From Eudorina sp. 2006-703-Eu-15 (lineage: Eukaryota > Chlorophyta > Chlorophyceae > Chlamydomonadales > Volvocaceae): a stretch of DNA of 64,000 bases. The translations under genes were made by a program, and so were the position numbers. The notes under the pieces are model-generated. The model saw only the letters and a list, made by a program, of their open reading frames with translations. It did not search any database and was not told the origin of the DNA. Location of the stretch: assembly GCA_003117195.1 (NCBI GenBank), contig BDSI01000041.1, positions 782,658-846,657 of the forward strand, given 5' to 3'. Below are positions 12,093 to 23,998 of the stretch, piece by piece (position 1 is the first letter of the stretch; every line of letters starts with the position of its first letter).

Positions 12093-13136
12093 ATGGAAGG
12101 CCGACCCAGGTCAGCGATGCGGCCACCGCCGCCGGTAGCTGTCATGCGCTCCAGCACGGAGTTCCTGGAGCGGGGCGGCCTGGTGGGGGCCGGCCAGTAC
12201 GGCCTCGTCGCCAAGAACATCACCACCACCGGCCCCGCGGACGCCGCCCCCGCGGACGCCGCCCCCGCGCCCGCCCCTCTCCTGCTCTCCCCCCATCAGC
12301 AGCAACCACCCCCCTCACCCGCCCCCACGCCCGGGCCCCTCACCGCCACCGCCGCTGACCTCCGCGCCATGGTCGCGGCGCTGGACGAAAGCACCGACGA
12401 CTTCCTCCGTGCGAGCGCCGTCATCAGCCCCGGCCCGGGCCCCTCGCCGCGGCCCGCCGGCCTGACGCTGACGATCGCCGGGGCCGCGGACGCCGCACGA
12501 TCCGCCAGCCCCGGCGGCTCCGCTCCGGCCAGCCCCCGCCGGCCCCTCCCCGGCGGCTGCGCTGCCCTGGCGGGCCCGCCCTCCCCCCGCGGGGGGTCCC
12601 CCCGATCCCCGGGCTGGCTGGAGAGGGCCTACAGCCCCAAGGCAGCGGATCGGGCACCCGGCGGCGGCGGCGGCGGCGGCGGCCCCCCCGGGGCGCTGGC
12701 GGCGGACGTCCATCCCTCGCTCCACTCCCCCGCGGGCTCTCCAGGGAGGCCCCGACCGGGGCCCGCCGGCGGGGGGATGTCGGTGCTGTCGCCGGCGGCC
12801 CCCGGGTCCGTTCGGGCGGCCAATGCCGCCGCCGCCGCCGCGGGCCGTGGATCGATTACGACGCCGCTGCAGCACGTGTACGGCCCCACGCCGCCGCCGC
12901 CGCCGGTAGTGGTGGTCGCGTCGGCGACGGCGGACTGGTCGGGTACGGCGGCGACGGTCGCCGCGGACGGCATGGAGGGGGAGGAGGAGGAGGAATCTTT
13001 GTCGGTGAAGCCGGCACTGAAGGCCTATTACCCGACGCCGTGTTCACCTTCGGCTTCGGCGTCGGCATCGACAGCGGTGGGGATATCCCCTGCCAGTACC
13101 CGCGCAAACAGCCCACGGCGGCCGTTCTTCGGCGCC

Positions 13137-13169
<33 letters not shown>

Positions 13170-13414
13170 GCCGCCGCCGCTGCCGCCGCTTCAGAGTCAT
13201 CCCCCGGAAAGCAGACTGCCGATGCCACCCGGGGAGATGACGCGGAGGGGGAACCCGGACGCCTGTCTCCGGTCGCCGCCGCCGCCGCCGCCGCTCGCAG
13301 TGTACGACATTCACGATCGGCGTCGCCGTCGCGTTCGGTTTCGGCGTCGACCAGGACGCCGGAGCGCGCGCGGGGGTCAGCGGGGACCGTCGCGGGCCCG
13401 GGTCCGGGCTCCAA

Positions 13415-13446
<32 letters not shown>

Positions 13447-16400
13447 GCGGCCGCGCCTCCCCAGCTGGCGGCCGTGTCAACGGTGGGACGGGGAGCCCCA
13501 GTGGCGGAGGCGGAGGCGGCAGCGGCGGAGGCGGAGGCGGTGGCAAGGCCCCGGGGGGTTACTTTCAGGCTGGTCCCGGGTGGCCCCAGTCCCGAAGCAG
13601 TACCCGGGGGCCCGGCGGCGGTGCTGCCCCTGCCCCTGGCCCTGGCCCTGCTCCCCCCCCGGGTGGGGCCCGGCGTATTCGGAGGGAGGAGCTGTTCGAG
13701 GAGGAGGACCCGTCGGTGGTGGGTACCCGGGGGCAGGGGGGCCCGAGGGGGAGGGGGGAGATGCAGGGGAGGGCAGCGCAACTGAGGGGAGGGGAAGGTG
13801 GGCGATGGGTATGGAGGGCAGTGGGTACAGGGTGCAGTGGGTACAGGGTGCGGGGCCTTCCGATTGTTCGCGGCAGGGTCGGGACGGAGGGGCAGCCCCC
13901 GGCTCCCCACCCACCCACCCACCCCAGGTGGCCGCACTACCAGGGGGCCGCGAGGGCCCCGCGCTCCTCCCCCTCCCCTCCTGCCCTGCCCCCTCCTCCC
14001 CTGCTGCCCTGCCCCCTCCTCCCTGCCCGTTGTTCTCTGCCCCATCTGCCCACCCACCCCCCTCCCTTCGGCCCCACAGTATGAATATGTCTATCAAATT
14101 CCTGTACCCCCCCATCCCCTCCCTCTCCCCCCCTCCCCTTCCCTCCCCCGGCCCCCCCTCCCCCGCCAGGTCCGCGGGTAAGTAACTTGGGTCGCTTATT
14201 GACTCCTGTGCCACGTATCGGTTCCCCAATCCATACCCCCGCCAGGTCCTGGAGCAGTCCATCGCGCTCCTGGCCCAGATCGAGGGCCTTATCCGGAGCT
14301 CCGTGGGCCTCCCACCCGGGCACCCGCTGCAGGCCATCGACCCGGACACAGCGGTGGATATCCCGTTGCAGCTGGTGGAGGCGCTGGAGGTGTGTGGGGG
14401 GGCGGAGAGGGGGGGCGGAGGGGGGGCGCGCCTGGGGTGGGTGGGTGGGTGGGTGTGGCGGGGGGGGTGGTCGCGTGGGGTGGGGTGGGCCGAGGTCAAA
14501 AAGAAAAGAAAAACCAAACCCAGAAACGAACCGGGGGGGAGGAGGGGGAGGGGGGGCGCGACCCCCCATACATCTCATCCGACCTCTCCGGTGAGGAGGC
14601 GACCAGCCGCACCAGCCGCGAAGCTGTAGATATGGCGCCCTCGTAGGCAACGGCTTGCCTAGCTGTAGCTGTAACTGTAGCTGTAACTGTAAGTGTAACT
14701 GTAACTGTAACTGTAGCCGTAGCTGTAGCTGTAGCCAGCTCACCGACCGGCTCGCTCGCTACCGCCGCTTCACGACCCGACCCGATCCAACCCGACCCAC
14801 GGGTCACGTTTCTCCCTCCCCTTTCCCCCCTTTGCGCGCAACCCCCCTTGACCCCCTCCCCCCACCTGACAGGACACGTTGGAGGTCATTGCCATGGCGC
14901 GTGAGGAGATCGCTGCGAACACCTCCTGGCTCCGAGACCGGGACCGGGACCGGGAGAGGGAGAGGGAGCCCCCCATCAATGCGGCCCCCATGCCCGCCAA
15001 CGGCCGGCTGAGCGGCAGCGGCAGCCCCGCGCCCTTCTCACAGCCGTACCGGGGGCCCGGCAGCGCGGGCAGCGCCAGCGGTCGGCTGGCTCGGTCGGGG
15101 TCGCAGGGCAGCTACCCGGCGGGGGGCCGCGGCGGAGGCGGCGGAGGCGGAGGCGGAGGCGGAGGCGGCCGGGCCCCACGGGGCAGTTGGACCGGCGGTA
15201 GCGGCGGCGGGGCTGCGGCGGCGACCGGCGGGTCGCACCTTCCGCCCATCAGCGGAGGCAACACCAGTCGGGGAGTGTCCGGTGAGCGGCTGGGGAGGGG
15301 GGAGGGGGGGACGGGGAGGGGGAGGGGGGGAGGGGGAGGGAGGGAGGGGGAGGAGGAGGAGGGGGAGGGGGAGGGAGCGCAGGGGGTGGGGGGTGCGCGG
15401 CGGCGGTGGGTCAGAGGTGGTGTAGGCGGTGGGCGGTGGGTCAGAGGTGGTGTAGGCGGTGGGCGGTGGGTCACGGAGGACGCGTGCGTCCTCGGCCTCC
15501 CACCCCGCCCCACCCCGCCCCACCCCGCCCCACCCCACCCCATCCAAGTCCCTGCCCAATTGTACGTTGGTATCTCATACCGGCCATCCCGCCAGTGATG
15601 CCCTCATCCAACCCCCCCCACACACACACCCACACACTCCGCGGGATACCCTGAACCAACTTCCGCCCCTGCGCCCCCCCCGCCCCCCCCCCCAAGGTCG
15701 CCCGACCGGCCACACCACCTCTCGCCCCCCTCCCAGCAGCAGCCCCACCACCCCACCACCCGCCCCGCCCCGCCAGCGTCACCCGCCGCGGCTCCCACGG
15801 CGCCCTCAGCGCCGCCGGCGGCGGCAGCACCACCTCCGTCGCCTCCGCCGCCTCCACCCGCTCCCTGGCCGGCGCCGTCAGCAGTCGCCGCGCCTGGCAC
15901 AAGGAGCCGCCCCCCGAGGAGTGGGCGGCGGCCAAGCAGCAGCGCGCGGACGGGGAGCGGCGGCGGCGGGAGGCGCAGCTGGCGGCCGACCTGCGCTACC
16001 TGCAGCAGATCCGCAGCCGGGCGGGGGAGGTGCAGGCGACGCACGAGGAGCTGCTGGCGCAGGCGGAGGAGTCGGTGCGGGCGGCGAGGAGCGCCAAGGT
16101 GGGCCTGGGTGGAGGCCTGGGTGCGGGCGGGTGGGTGGGGGGAGGGGGTGGATAGATGGGGGCTTGGGTGGGAGATTAGGGGGGGATTGAGTTTGAGAAA
16201 CGAACCCATCACGAGCGATGGGGGGGTTATTGAATACTGTCCAGAGACACCAGGGGTGGGGTTTGGGGGGTGGGAAAGCTGGGGTGGGGGGCGCGGAGGG
16301 CTGGAGCGATCAAGGGGGGGACCCGATTGGGCAGGGGGCCGGTGTGGCGACCTGTCCGCTGTGGCTGCCGGGGCGGTGTCGACCGGGGCATGCGCGGGAA

Positions 16401-16977
16401 CTGCACCTGAGGATGGCGGCGAGGGGCGGAAGGGGGGGGAGTGGCGGGGTGGGCTGTGGCGGCGTTGCGCCGCGCCCGGAGAGGGTGAGATCGCGGCGCG
16501 TGTTTAGCGAAGAGACCGCGGCGTGTGTGTTTGTGTATGTGTGTTTAGAAATGCAACCCGCACCGCCCGATGCGTCTGTGTGTCTGTGTTTGTGTGTCGA
16601 AGTCGCGGAGATGAGGCCGGCTCTCAGTGATTTCAGCGTTCTAGGCCTTATCGCCGCGGTCCCGCATAGCAGACCCTGTTTGGAAGTCGCCTTTCGGTCT
16701 TCCACCTCTTCGTCCTCCTAACATGTACGGCACATACACACGCACGGGCTCCGAAGTTTCCTAACCCTGCCCGCACGGCCACGCCCTGGCCACCCAACCC
16801 CCCAACCCTAGCCTCCCCCCCTCCTCCGGCACCGCTCGGCCCCAGGCCGCCGCCGAAGCCCAGCACCGGTGGCTCCAGTACCAGGATCAGGTGGCGGAGG
16901 GGGCCAAGCGCCAGTACGACACCCTGGTGGCACAAGGACACGTGGGCACGGACGGGACAGTGCCGTACATGCGTTGA
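12093..16977 (+). CDS. Low-complexity protein with helical C-terminus, unrecognised
   Basis: Five exons join in phase: 12093-13718, 14246-14389, 14873-15281, 15737-16098 and 16846-16977, giving 890 residues. I do not recognise the family. Residues 1-540 are Pro/Ala/Ser/Gly-rich, with a short ordered N-terminal part (RSSTEFLERGGLVGAGQYG). Exon 2 (543-590) is a predicted helix, VLEQSIALLAQIEGLIRSS. Exon 3 contains a charged RDRDRDRERE stretch. Exons 4 and 5 (about 775-885) are strongly helical and heptad-like (LRYLQQIRSRAGEVQATHEE), and the protein ends GTVPYMR. This suggests a coiled-coil structural or scaffold protein; no catalytic motif is visible. The start is the first ATG of the long exon; ATGs at 12117 and 12144 are alternatives, and an extra upstream exon at 11483 would extend the N-terminus. 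The donor at 13718 is one of two adjacent GT choices. Confidence 0.75.
14080..14110 (+). repeat. Sense-strand intronic element, copy 2
   Basis: Reads ATGAATATGTCTATCAAATT then CCTGTACCCC, followed by a long C/T-rich tract, in the 13719-14245 intron of the plus-strand gene, 136 nt before the 3' splice site. It is the only copy on the plus strand and sits in a plus-strand gene. Confidence 0.8.
14661..14737 (+). repeat. CTGTAA/CTGTAG hexamer tract
   Basis: About thirteen CTGTA(A/G) hexamers in the 14390-14872 intron. Six of them contain TGTAA, the volvocine poly(A) signal, in the sense orientation of the host gene. Confidence 0.9.
15402..15472. repeat. 30-bp tandem repeat
   Basis: Two full and one partial copy of a 30-bp unit beginning GGCGGTGGGTCAGAGG, in the 15282-15736 intron, followed by a CCCCGCCCCAC tract at about 15500-15545. 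Confidence 0.9.
16519..16600. repeat. TG tract with TTTAGAAA module
   Basis: A GTGTGTTTAGAAATGCAACC sequence flanked by TG/TC-rich tracts, in the 16099-16845 intron. It matches the dispersed module seen near 7.7 and 26.4 kb. Confidence 0.65.
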
Positions 16978-19596
16978 CAGCCGCGCGCGCCGCCGCGAGC
17001 CCGTGTGCGTTCGCGGGGCCGTACGACGACCCGGATTCATCACTAGCAGCGCCCTCGTGTATTGCTGGGGGACCACGCGTACGGCACGAGTACTGCTGTC
17101 GTACGGAGCTATGCCGTACTCTTACGACGAGCGAAGCATGGGGCGCATGGTGGACATACCCATGTGGGTGGGCTTCTTGTTATAACAAACAGACGCACAT
17201 GCACGGTGTGGTTGCCGCTTTACATAGTTCTCCCTCGCACGCCCGAGTACGGCTGGTACGGCGGACTGGCATTCGTACACGGTGTGACGAGCGCGTGGGG
17301 CCTATAGGACGCCGGGGTGGTGTTCCGTAACACACAACAATAGGCCCATAGGAGGAGGAGGAGGAGGAGGAGGAGGAGGGCCCCCACCCCCAGGTCGCCT
17401 CCCGGGCCAACATGTCCCCCTCCCATAGTGTCCGAGCGCAGGGGCTGTGGGGTCTCACTGAATGGGCGGACCCGACCCGACCCGACCCGACCGGCGGGCT
17501 CCTGGCATTTGGCAGCTTGGTTTCCCAGACCCTGTGTACGGCACCAGATTGCCTGTGTACGGCAGCAGATGGTGCTCCGAGGGACCCGGTGCGGCGGAAA
17601 GCAAACACGACGAACCCCTAGAGCCGCGACCCCCGATCGCGCGGGAGGTACGAGGAGGCGACCCATTGGCCCCTCCCGAACCCGTGACCCGTGGGCTCCT
17701 GGATCCGAACGGTACGATCAGACCCATGGGACGGATGGGCGGTGGATAGGTGGACTATGACGAATGGGACGGATGGGACCCATGGGACGGATGCGCGGAG
17801 TATGGCGAATGGGACGGCCGCGCGCAGCGCGGGGGGGGGGGCCGCGCGGGAGAAGGTCTGCGAAGGGGGAGGGGTTTTTGTGGCCGGGCGCGGCGGCTCC
17901 GGCCGCTGTCCACACATCGTCGGCGAGTGGTGATCCGCGGCGACCGCTGCCGCCCCGCGTGGCGCCTCACACCCCCGGGCGCCCGGACCCCGTGGGCCTT
18001 ATCCTGCCGGGACACCTGGCCTGGCTTGGCCTGCTCAGGACGCGCCGATATCCGCAGCGGTGGTTGGTTGGTTGGTGATGGCGCTTTGGGCCACCTGGGA
18101 CTAGGGTTCTAGGGTTTAGGCAACTAGGGGCGGTCAGGGGTTGGCCGCTAGGTTGCGAAGGAGGGGCCCCGAGAGGTCAGGGGGCGACCCGCCTGCGCCC
18201 TGAAAGGCTGTGGCTGGGGCCTTTTTTGGGGGCCCAGTGAGCATATTATTAGTCCACCGTATTAAGACACGATTCTGCTTCGGTGGCTGTGGACAGGTCA
18301 GGTGAGGTGACGTTACCCGGTGTGCAATGAGGGGACTGACCCCTCAGGGTCGCCGCCAAAGGCCGAACCCGGGGCTGTGGGCTGAGCTCTCAACGCAGGA
18401 CGGCTCGCTGAGGGTTCGTCCGAGCAGCGGCAGATGACCCGGCGGAGTCCCCTGGCACAGGCGAAAGCTATTCGCGGGATCCCCATCGCCGTTTCGGATG
18501 CGCCGAGGTTCCGCGCCCGCGCCCGCGCCCCCGCCCCCTCCCGCGTGGATGTCCATGGTTAATGTGTTGCCTCGTTGCGCGACAACACCCGCGACAACAA
18601 GCCCACGAGAGGATGGGAGCATGAGCAGGACAGAAATTACTGCGCGGGCGGGCGTAGGGTGAAATGGAATAAAATTGACCGCGTGGGCGAACCTGCGGGG
18701 CTGCGCGCTGGGGCGGGGGCGGGGCGGGTGTCGTCTTGGGGCGGGGTCTGCTGCCCAAGGGATGCAGAGATGCGGTCCTCGCGGAGGCACGGGGGCCGGC
18801 GGGATTTGCCACGATGCAACCACCCCAACGACGGATCGAGTTCCAGGAATACCGCGGCTGGTATAGAAGCCGCGCGGCGGGCACCGTTGGGGCAGCGAAG
18901 CGAGTCAGCCTAGTCGGCCGCAGGCACAACGATCTTTCCGTTGGGCGATCGATCGCACTGCCTCGGCATATGACATAACGGCCAACTTTCCCATCACGAG
19001 GCCTCCCGGTGTGAAGAGCCTGCGCAGGCCGCAATCCCCTCTCGGTGAACGCGCTGTGATTGCCGCTGGACGGCGTCTTTGTGCGCCGCGGATGTGACGG
19101 CCGGCTGATAGGAGTGCGACTGAGCCGCGCGGACTTTCCCGTCCGAGGACCGCATCCTTAGGGAGTGGACCAAGAGGAAGTTCTGGGCAATACATTTGTC
19201 AACATATGTCAATTTTCCTGGAAAGCTGGTCGTTTCTATTATGTGGCAGTCACTGCCGAAGCGACACTCGGTACGGGCTTGAACAGTCGCGGGCTGGCAA
19301 GGCTTCGACTGCCCGCAACTCTTACCCACGGATGATCAAGGAGTTTTTAAAAATATTTTAGAGCTTATTGTCATTCGTTTTCATTGGCGAGGCGCACGTC
19401 GCAAATCGTGGACAGCTGCTTGACGGCAACGGCGAAAACCGTCCTATCGGTGCGGCGTGTTGATTGACGTGAGCGACATCCCGTCAAGAAATTGTGAGGG
19501 CACAGATCATATTTATCTTAGCTGTAAACATTTCGGCTTTCGGTTTGTGAGCGCAAACCCCGCGTGAGAGCGACGACTCGGCCGTTTGCCTGGGAA
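16978..19596. other. Gene-poor spacer before the kinase gene
   Basis: No gene supported. It contains a (GGA) tract at 17351-17380, CCCGA pentamers at 17467-17490, direct repeats of CCATGGGACGGATG type at 17720-17800 and a GGTT tract near 18061-18080. From about 19200 the sequence becomes richer in A/T, including an AAAAATATTTTAGAG stretch near 19350, a plausible core promoter for the kinase gene at 19597. Confidence 0.45.
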
Positions 19597-22500
19597 ATGG
19601 AGGCGTCCAGCAGCGCCGGCACCCCGCCAGCGCCCGCTGCCGGAAAGAAGAAATCTGGGTGGAAACAAACAATTCTCTCGGAGATTCGCAGACGATGCAA
19701 ACGCGAGGTGAGGATGGAAGCCTCGGCGCGTTGCGACGAGAGGACGACTTCGAATATTTGCCCCTCAGCGGCCCGAACTGCACCCCCATGCGGCGACCCA
19801 AATGCGCAGAGCAACGATGGCACCGTAAAAGTTCAAATTGTTTCAGGCGGCCAGGGCGCTCCGGCGGAACCGAAGGTGAGCGCGAGGCGCTTCTCAGCCT
19901 GCCTGCAGGCTCTTGGCGGACCGGTCGACCGCTCAGCTTGGCGGCATTGCTAATCAGACTACATTTGTTTAATAAAATACTTATAGTTATTAAATCTTAG
20001 TGGTGGTGGTCCACCACCACGTCATGACGCGACACGATGTGTTCAGGGCTGCTGCGGAAATCGGTTTTGATTTGCCCGCCCTCGCCCGCCGACGTCCAAC
20101 CCGCCTCGCGGCATGCGACCCACGGGTTTGACCCATCCGGAAAACACTTCCGTCGGGCCTGTCCGTACGCGCCCCCTGCCTTTAGTCCCCTTAGTGGGGA
20201 GCGACGCTGTGAAAGTGCTGCCTGTGTGGTGTGTGCGTGTGAGGGGAAGGGGCGATGATCATATGGCCCCGGGGCGGCGGGCTGCATCCGCGGTGGCTGT
20301 ACGTCCCCCGAGGCTGTACATGATCTGCCCGCCGCCAGACAGCTACGGCTGCTGCGTCGTAAAAACCAAGCCGATAGTCACTCCCAAGCGTGCGTCGAAA
20401 TCCAAGAAACCCAAATCGTACAACCAACCAACGGTCCAATCTCCAATGGCATATCCTACATTCCAAACCCTGCTGCAGCCCGCCATTCATTCATCCATGT
20501 ATCCATTCATCCATTCATTCATCCATTCATTCATCTATTCATCCATCCATTCATGCATCCATTCATTCATCCATTCATTGCATCCATTTATTCAACCATT
20601 CATTCATTCATTCATTCATCCATCCATTCACTCCCGCTCTCCGCCGGGGTTTCCCCGCAGCGGCAGGACAGCACGTGCTCGTCCGCCTCCAGCGGCGCCC
20701 AGCCCGCCCCGCCGGTCCGCAGCCGGGGGCCCTGCAAGGCGGACTTCACCTGGGTGAGGATCATCGGGGCGGGCACCTTCGGCCGCGTCTCCCTGGCCCG
20801 CCACACGGAGAGCAACAAGCTGGTCGCCATCAAGACGTTGAACAAGGTCTCGGTGATCAGAGAAAACCAGGTACGACATCGGCCACCATGTGTACGGCGA
20901 TTGGGGATCGATTCATGTGCATGACAACCCGGGGTGGGGACGCGGCGGGGCGTAACGAGGGTTTAGGGTTTTAGCGGTTTTACCGCTCATTGAGGAGTGT
21001 GGTGTCGAGTATTGTGGAGGGGCGTGGAGGGGTGTGGAGGGGTGTGCAGGGGTGTGCGCCCGCAGCTTCTTTCGTTCGGTGTTGTGGTGGTGTGTGAGAA
21101 GATCAGAACTAAGGATCCCTCCCACGGCCGACTTGGGAGCGCATGTGGGCATGCCCCTGTCCCGAACTCTCGATCTTGTGCTAACGTGTACGGCAGGTAC
21201 AACACGTGTTGGACGAGCGTGCGATGCTGGCGCGGGTGGCTGGCCACCCCTTCATCATCAACCTCTTGGGCTCCTTCCAGGTGAGGACGCGAGCGCGGGT
21301 GCGCCACTCTCCCCGGGCTGGGGTGGACGGGGGGGGGATGGGGGCTGTTGGGCGAGTACGCTCGGCCGCCGGAGAGGGGGCCCGTCGGCAACCTGCCTGG
21401 ATGGAAGGAACGCCCGACAATTCCTCCTACAAAAACGTCCTCATCCCGCGCTGCAGTTTGCCTGCCGATACGTTATCGGGCGCCGCGTGCCAATAGTCCG
21501 ACATGGCTGCGATTGACGGTGCGAATCCGCCCCCCCGACACAGACTCGCCAGTCGCAACACCCCACCTCAACCCACGCCACCCCGCGATGAGCCCACTGC
21601 ACACCTCCTCCTCCCTAGCCACACACGCGCCGGCGCGTACCCAACACCTCCCTCCCCCCCACACACACTCCGTCCCTCGCAACGCCGTACCGTACTTCTA
21701 GCGTCTTCGACCCCCGGGAACCCCGTTAATTCACCCTACGAGTTCATAACACGGTACGCTTAACCGCTTCCCCGTTCCTCCCTCCGCTCTCACTGCGCCG
21801 CGCAGGACCAGGACAACCTGTACCTGATCATGGACTACGTCCCCGGGGGGGAGTTCTTCACGCACATGAGGGACCACGGGCGGCTGGCGGAGGAGCATGC
21901 GCGGTTCTATGTGGCGCAGATCGTGTTGGCGCTCGAGTACCTGCACGGCAAGGGGATCGCGTACCGGGACCTCAAGGTGCGGCGGGGCCCGGCCGGGGTG
22001 GGCTGTGGGCTGGGGCGGGGCCGGCGGGAGTCGGAGGGCGTGGAGTCAAGCTGCGGAGGAGGTAGCAGGGAGGCATTGGGGAGGTTGTAAAAAGTTGGCG
22101 GTTAGCGGTTGGTGGTTAGTGGTTGGTAGTTGGCGGCACCTCCCTTCCTCGCGCCCCGCCGCCCTCACCCGCCTCCAACCACCCGCCCTCATCCGCCTCC
22201 AACCGCCTCCAAGCGCCAACCGCCTCCAACCGCCCGCCACTGCCCCCACAGCCTGAGAACATGCTGATCGGCGCGGACGGCTACGTGCGGCTGACGGACC
22301 TGGGGTTCGCGAAGGTGGTGGCGGGGAAGACGTTCACCATGTGCGGCACACCCGACTACCTGGCGCCCGAGGTCATCACCGGCAAGGTGGGTGTACGGCA
22401 TCGTACAGTGTACGATACACTCGTACGGATGCGATATTCGCGTCGTTTTCGGGGCGACGCTGCTGCTCTGGGGAGGAAGGGGGAGATGTTCTGTGGGCCC

Positions 22501-23998
22501 CACGAAAGGGGGGCCGCGGGCTCCCCAGCCCCACCCGGACGGTCATATGATCTCATGAGTGTACGACGCGAATGTACGACACGAATGTACGACACAGACA
22601 TACGACGGCGTGCCTAAAGTGGAAACTGACCAGCACTGACCTCACCTCTCCGGCTCTCTCTCATTCTTGACCTGGATTCCGAACCTCGACCCCGATCCCC
22701 AGCATGACGCACCCAACACAAACCCACATTCGCGCCTGAACTCAGAAACCCAGCTCCCAACCAAACCCCCCACCACCTCCCTCCGCCGCAGGGTCACACC
22801 ACCTCCGTGGACTGGTGGTCCCTCGGCTGCGTGGTGTACGAGATGCTGCACGGCTTCCCGCCCTTCTACACGGGCAACCCGCAGGACACATACCGCCGCA
22901 TCTTGGCCCGCGATTTCGTCTTCCCGCCGCACATAGGGCCCTGGGCTCGGGACCTCATCAACCGGCTGCTGCACGTGAGTGGAGCGGCGGGCGGGCGGGG
23001 GGAGGGAGGGGTTGATGGGGGGTGGCGGGTGGCGGGTGGCGGGTGGTGGTGGTGGTGGTGGCCGGGGTACACGAACCAGGACTGGCGCGGGAGGGCCTGC
23101 TGACGGGGCCCCACACACCAACGAGGGACACACACACACACACACACGCGGCTCAGCTTTTCTCCTTGCTAACACACACACACACACACACGGGTTCTTT
23201 TCTAAACATACACAGCAGCGCACTGCGGCCTGGTTTCGTTCAAATGACCAAGTATGAAAGTACGATTCCGTACCCCGCTCCTCCATTTTTTGAATCGGGG
23301 GAAACCACGAAACGTATCGAGTCCGTTCAAGCTAAAGCCCCGTCCCTCCCCTGCTGCTGCTGTTGCTGCTGCCCCGTGATCGTGCCGCTGCGCAGCCGGA
23401 CCCGTCACTGCGGCTGGGGGGCACCGCGGAGGGCGTGCAGGTGGGTTGGGGGGCGGCGGAGGCGGCGCCGGGTCGAGCTGGGCACAGCCCAGAGCTTGAC
23501 GGACGGGGGGGGGGACAGGAAGCACTGCCGGCCGCGAGCGGGCGAGTACAACAGCAGCAGGGGGGAGGTCGTGTCGAAGGGTTGTGCGATGCTGTGAGCT
23601 TCCTGTGTGTGTCAAATACTGTTTGACCAGCATCTGCCATCACTGACGCCCCCTCACAAATCACGTGTTTGATCCTGACAAGACATGAAACCCCACCTGC
23701 TTCCAACCAACCCAACCAGCAAGTCAACTGCCGATGCCCACCCGTCCTCCCTCCCTCTGCTCCCTCCCTCCGCGGATTCAACCTGGACCCTCAACAGGCG
23801 ATCAAGAACCACGACTGGTTCCGCAACCTGGAGTGGACGTACCTGCCGTACAGGGCGTACATCCCGCCGTACTTCCCCAAGCTCAGCGCGCCCGACGACA
23901 CCTCGCACTTCGACAAGTACGACCACCTGCAGCCCCTGCCGTCGGGCGCGTTGCTGACGAGGCAGCAACAGGAGTGGTTCCGACCCTTCAGCTCTTGA
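19597..23998 (+). CDS. AGC protein kinase, cAMP-dependent (PKA) catalytic-subunit type
   Basis: Eight exons join in phase 0 throughout: 19597-19707, 20661-20870, 21197-21280, 21806-21976, 22252-22386, 22792-22974, 23396-23440 and 23798-23998 (379 aa; PKA catalytic subunits are about 350). The kinase core is complete: glycine loop GAGTFGRV (73-80), VAIK lysine 95, alpha-C glutamate about 114, YRDLKPEN (188-195), metal-binding motif DLG (208-210), activation-loop Thr221 in [15 protein letters not shown], and an AGC C-tail with DTSHFDKYD and a terminal FRPF motif followed by SS. The PDTSxFDxY signature and FxxF end point to PKA rather than PKG, and no cyclic-nucleotide-binding domain is seen. 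It should phosphorylate Ser/Thr near basic residues under control of a regulatory subunit. Odd: DLG replaces the DFG expected in AGC kinases. The 45-nt seventh exon is needed to complete DPSLRLGG. A small extra exon between exons 1 and 2 cannot be excluded, since exon 1 is outside the conserved core. Confidence 0.95.
20480..20632. repeat. CATT/CATC tetranucleotide tract
   Basis: About 150 bp of degenerate CATT and CATC tetranucleotides in intron 1 (19708-20660) of the kinase gene, ending about 30 nt before the acceptor. Confidence 0.95.
22561..22600. repeat. 13-bp GTACGAC(A/G)CGAAT tandem repeat
   Basis: Three units of GTACGACACGAAT with single changes in the 22387-22791 kinase intron. The same intron also has GTACGG and CGTACAGTGTACG palindromic words near 22391-22430. 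Confidence 0.85.
23125..23215. repeat. AC tracts with TTTCTAAAC module
   Basis: Two AC microsatellites separated by Cys/Thr-codon-like filler and ending in GGGTTCTTTTCTAAACATAC, in the 22975-23395 kinase intron. It is the reverse orientation of the module at 16.5 kb. Confidence 0.8.

Noticed and set aside
18096..20985. Telomere-like words (CTAGGGTTTAGG near 18105 and GGGTTTAGGGTTTTAG near 20960)
   Set aside because: Only one or two units each; too short to call interstitial telomere repeats.
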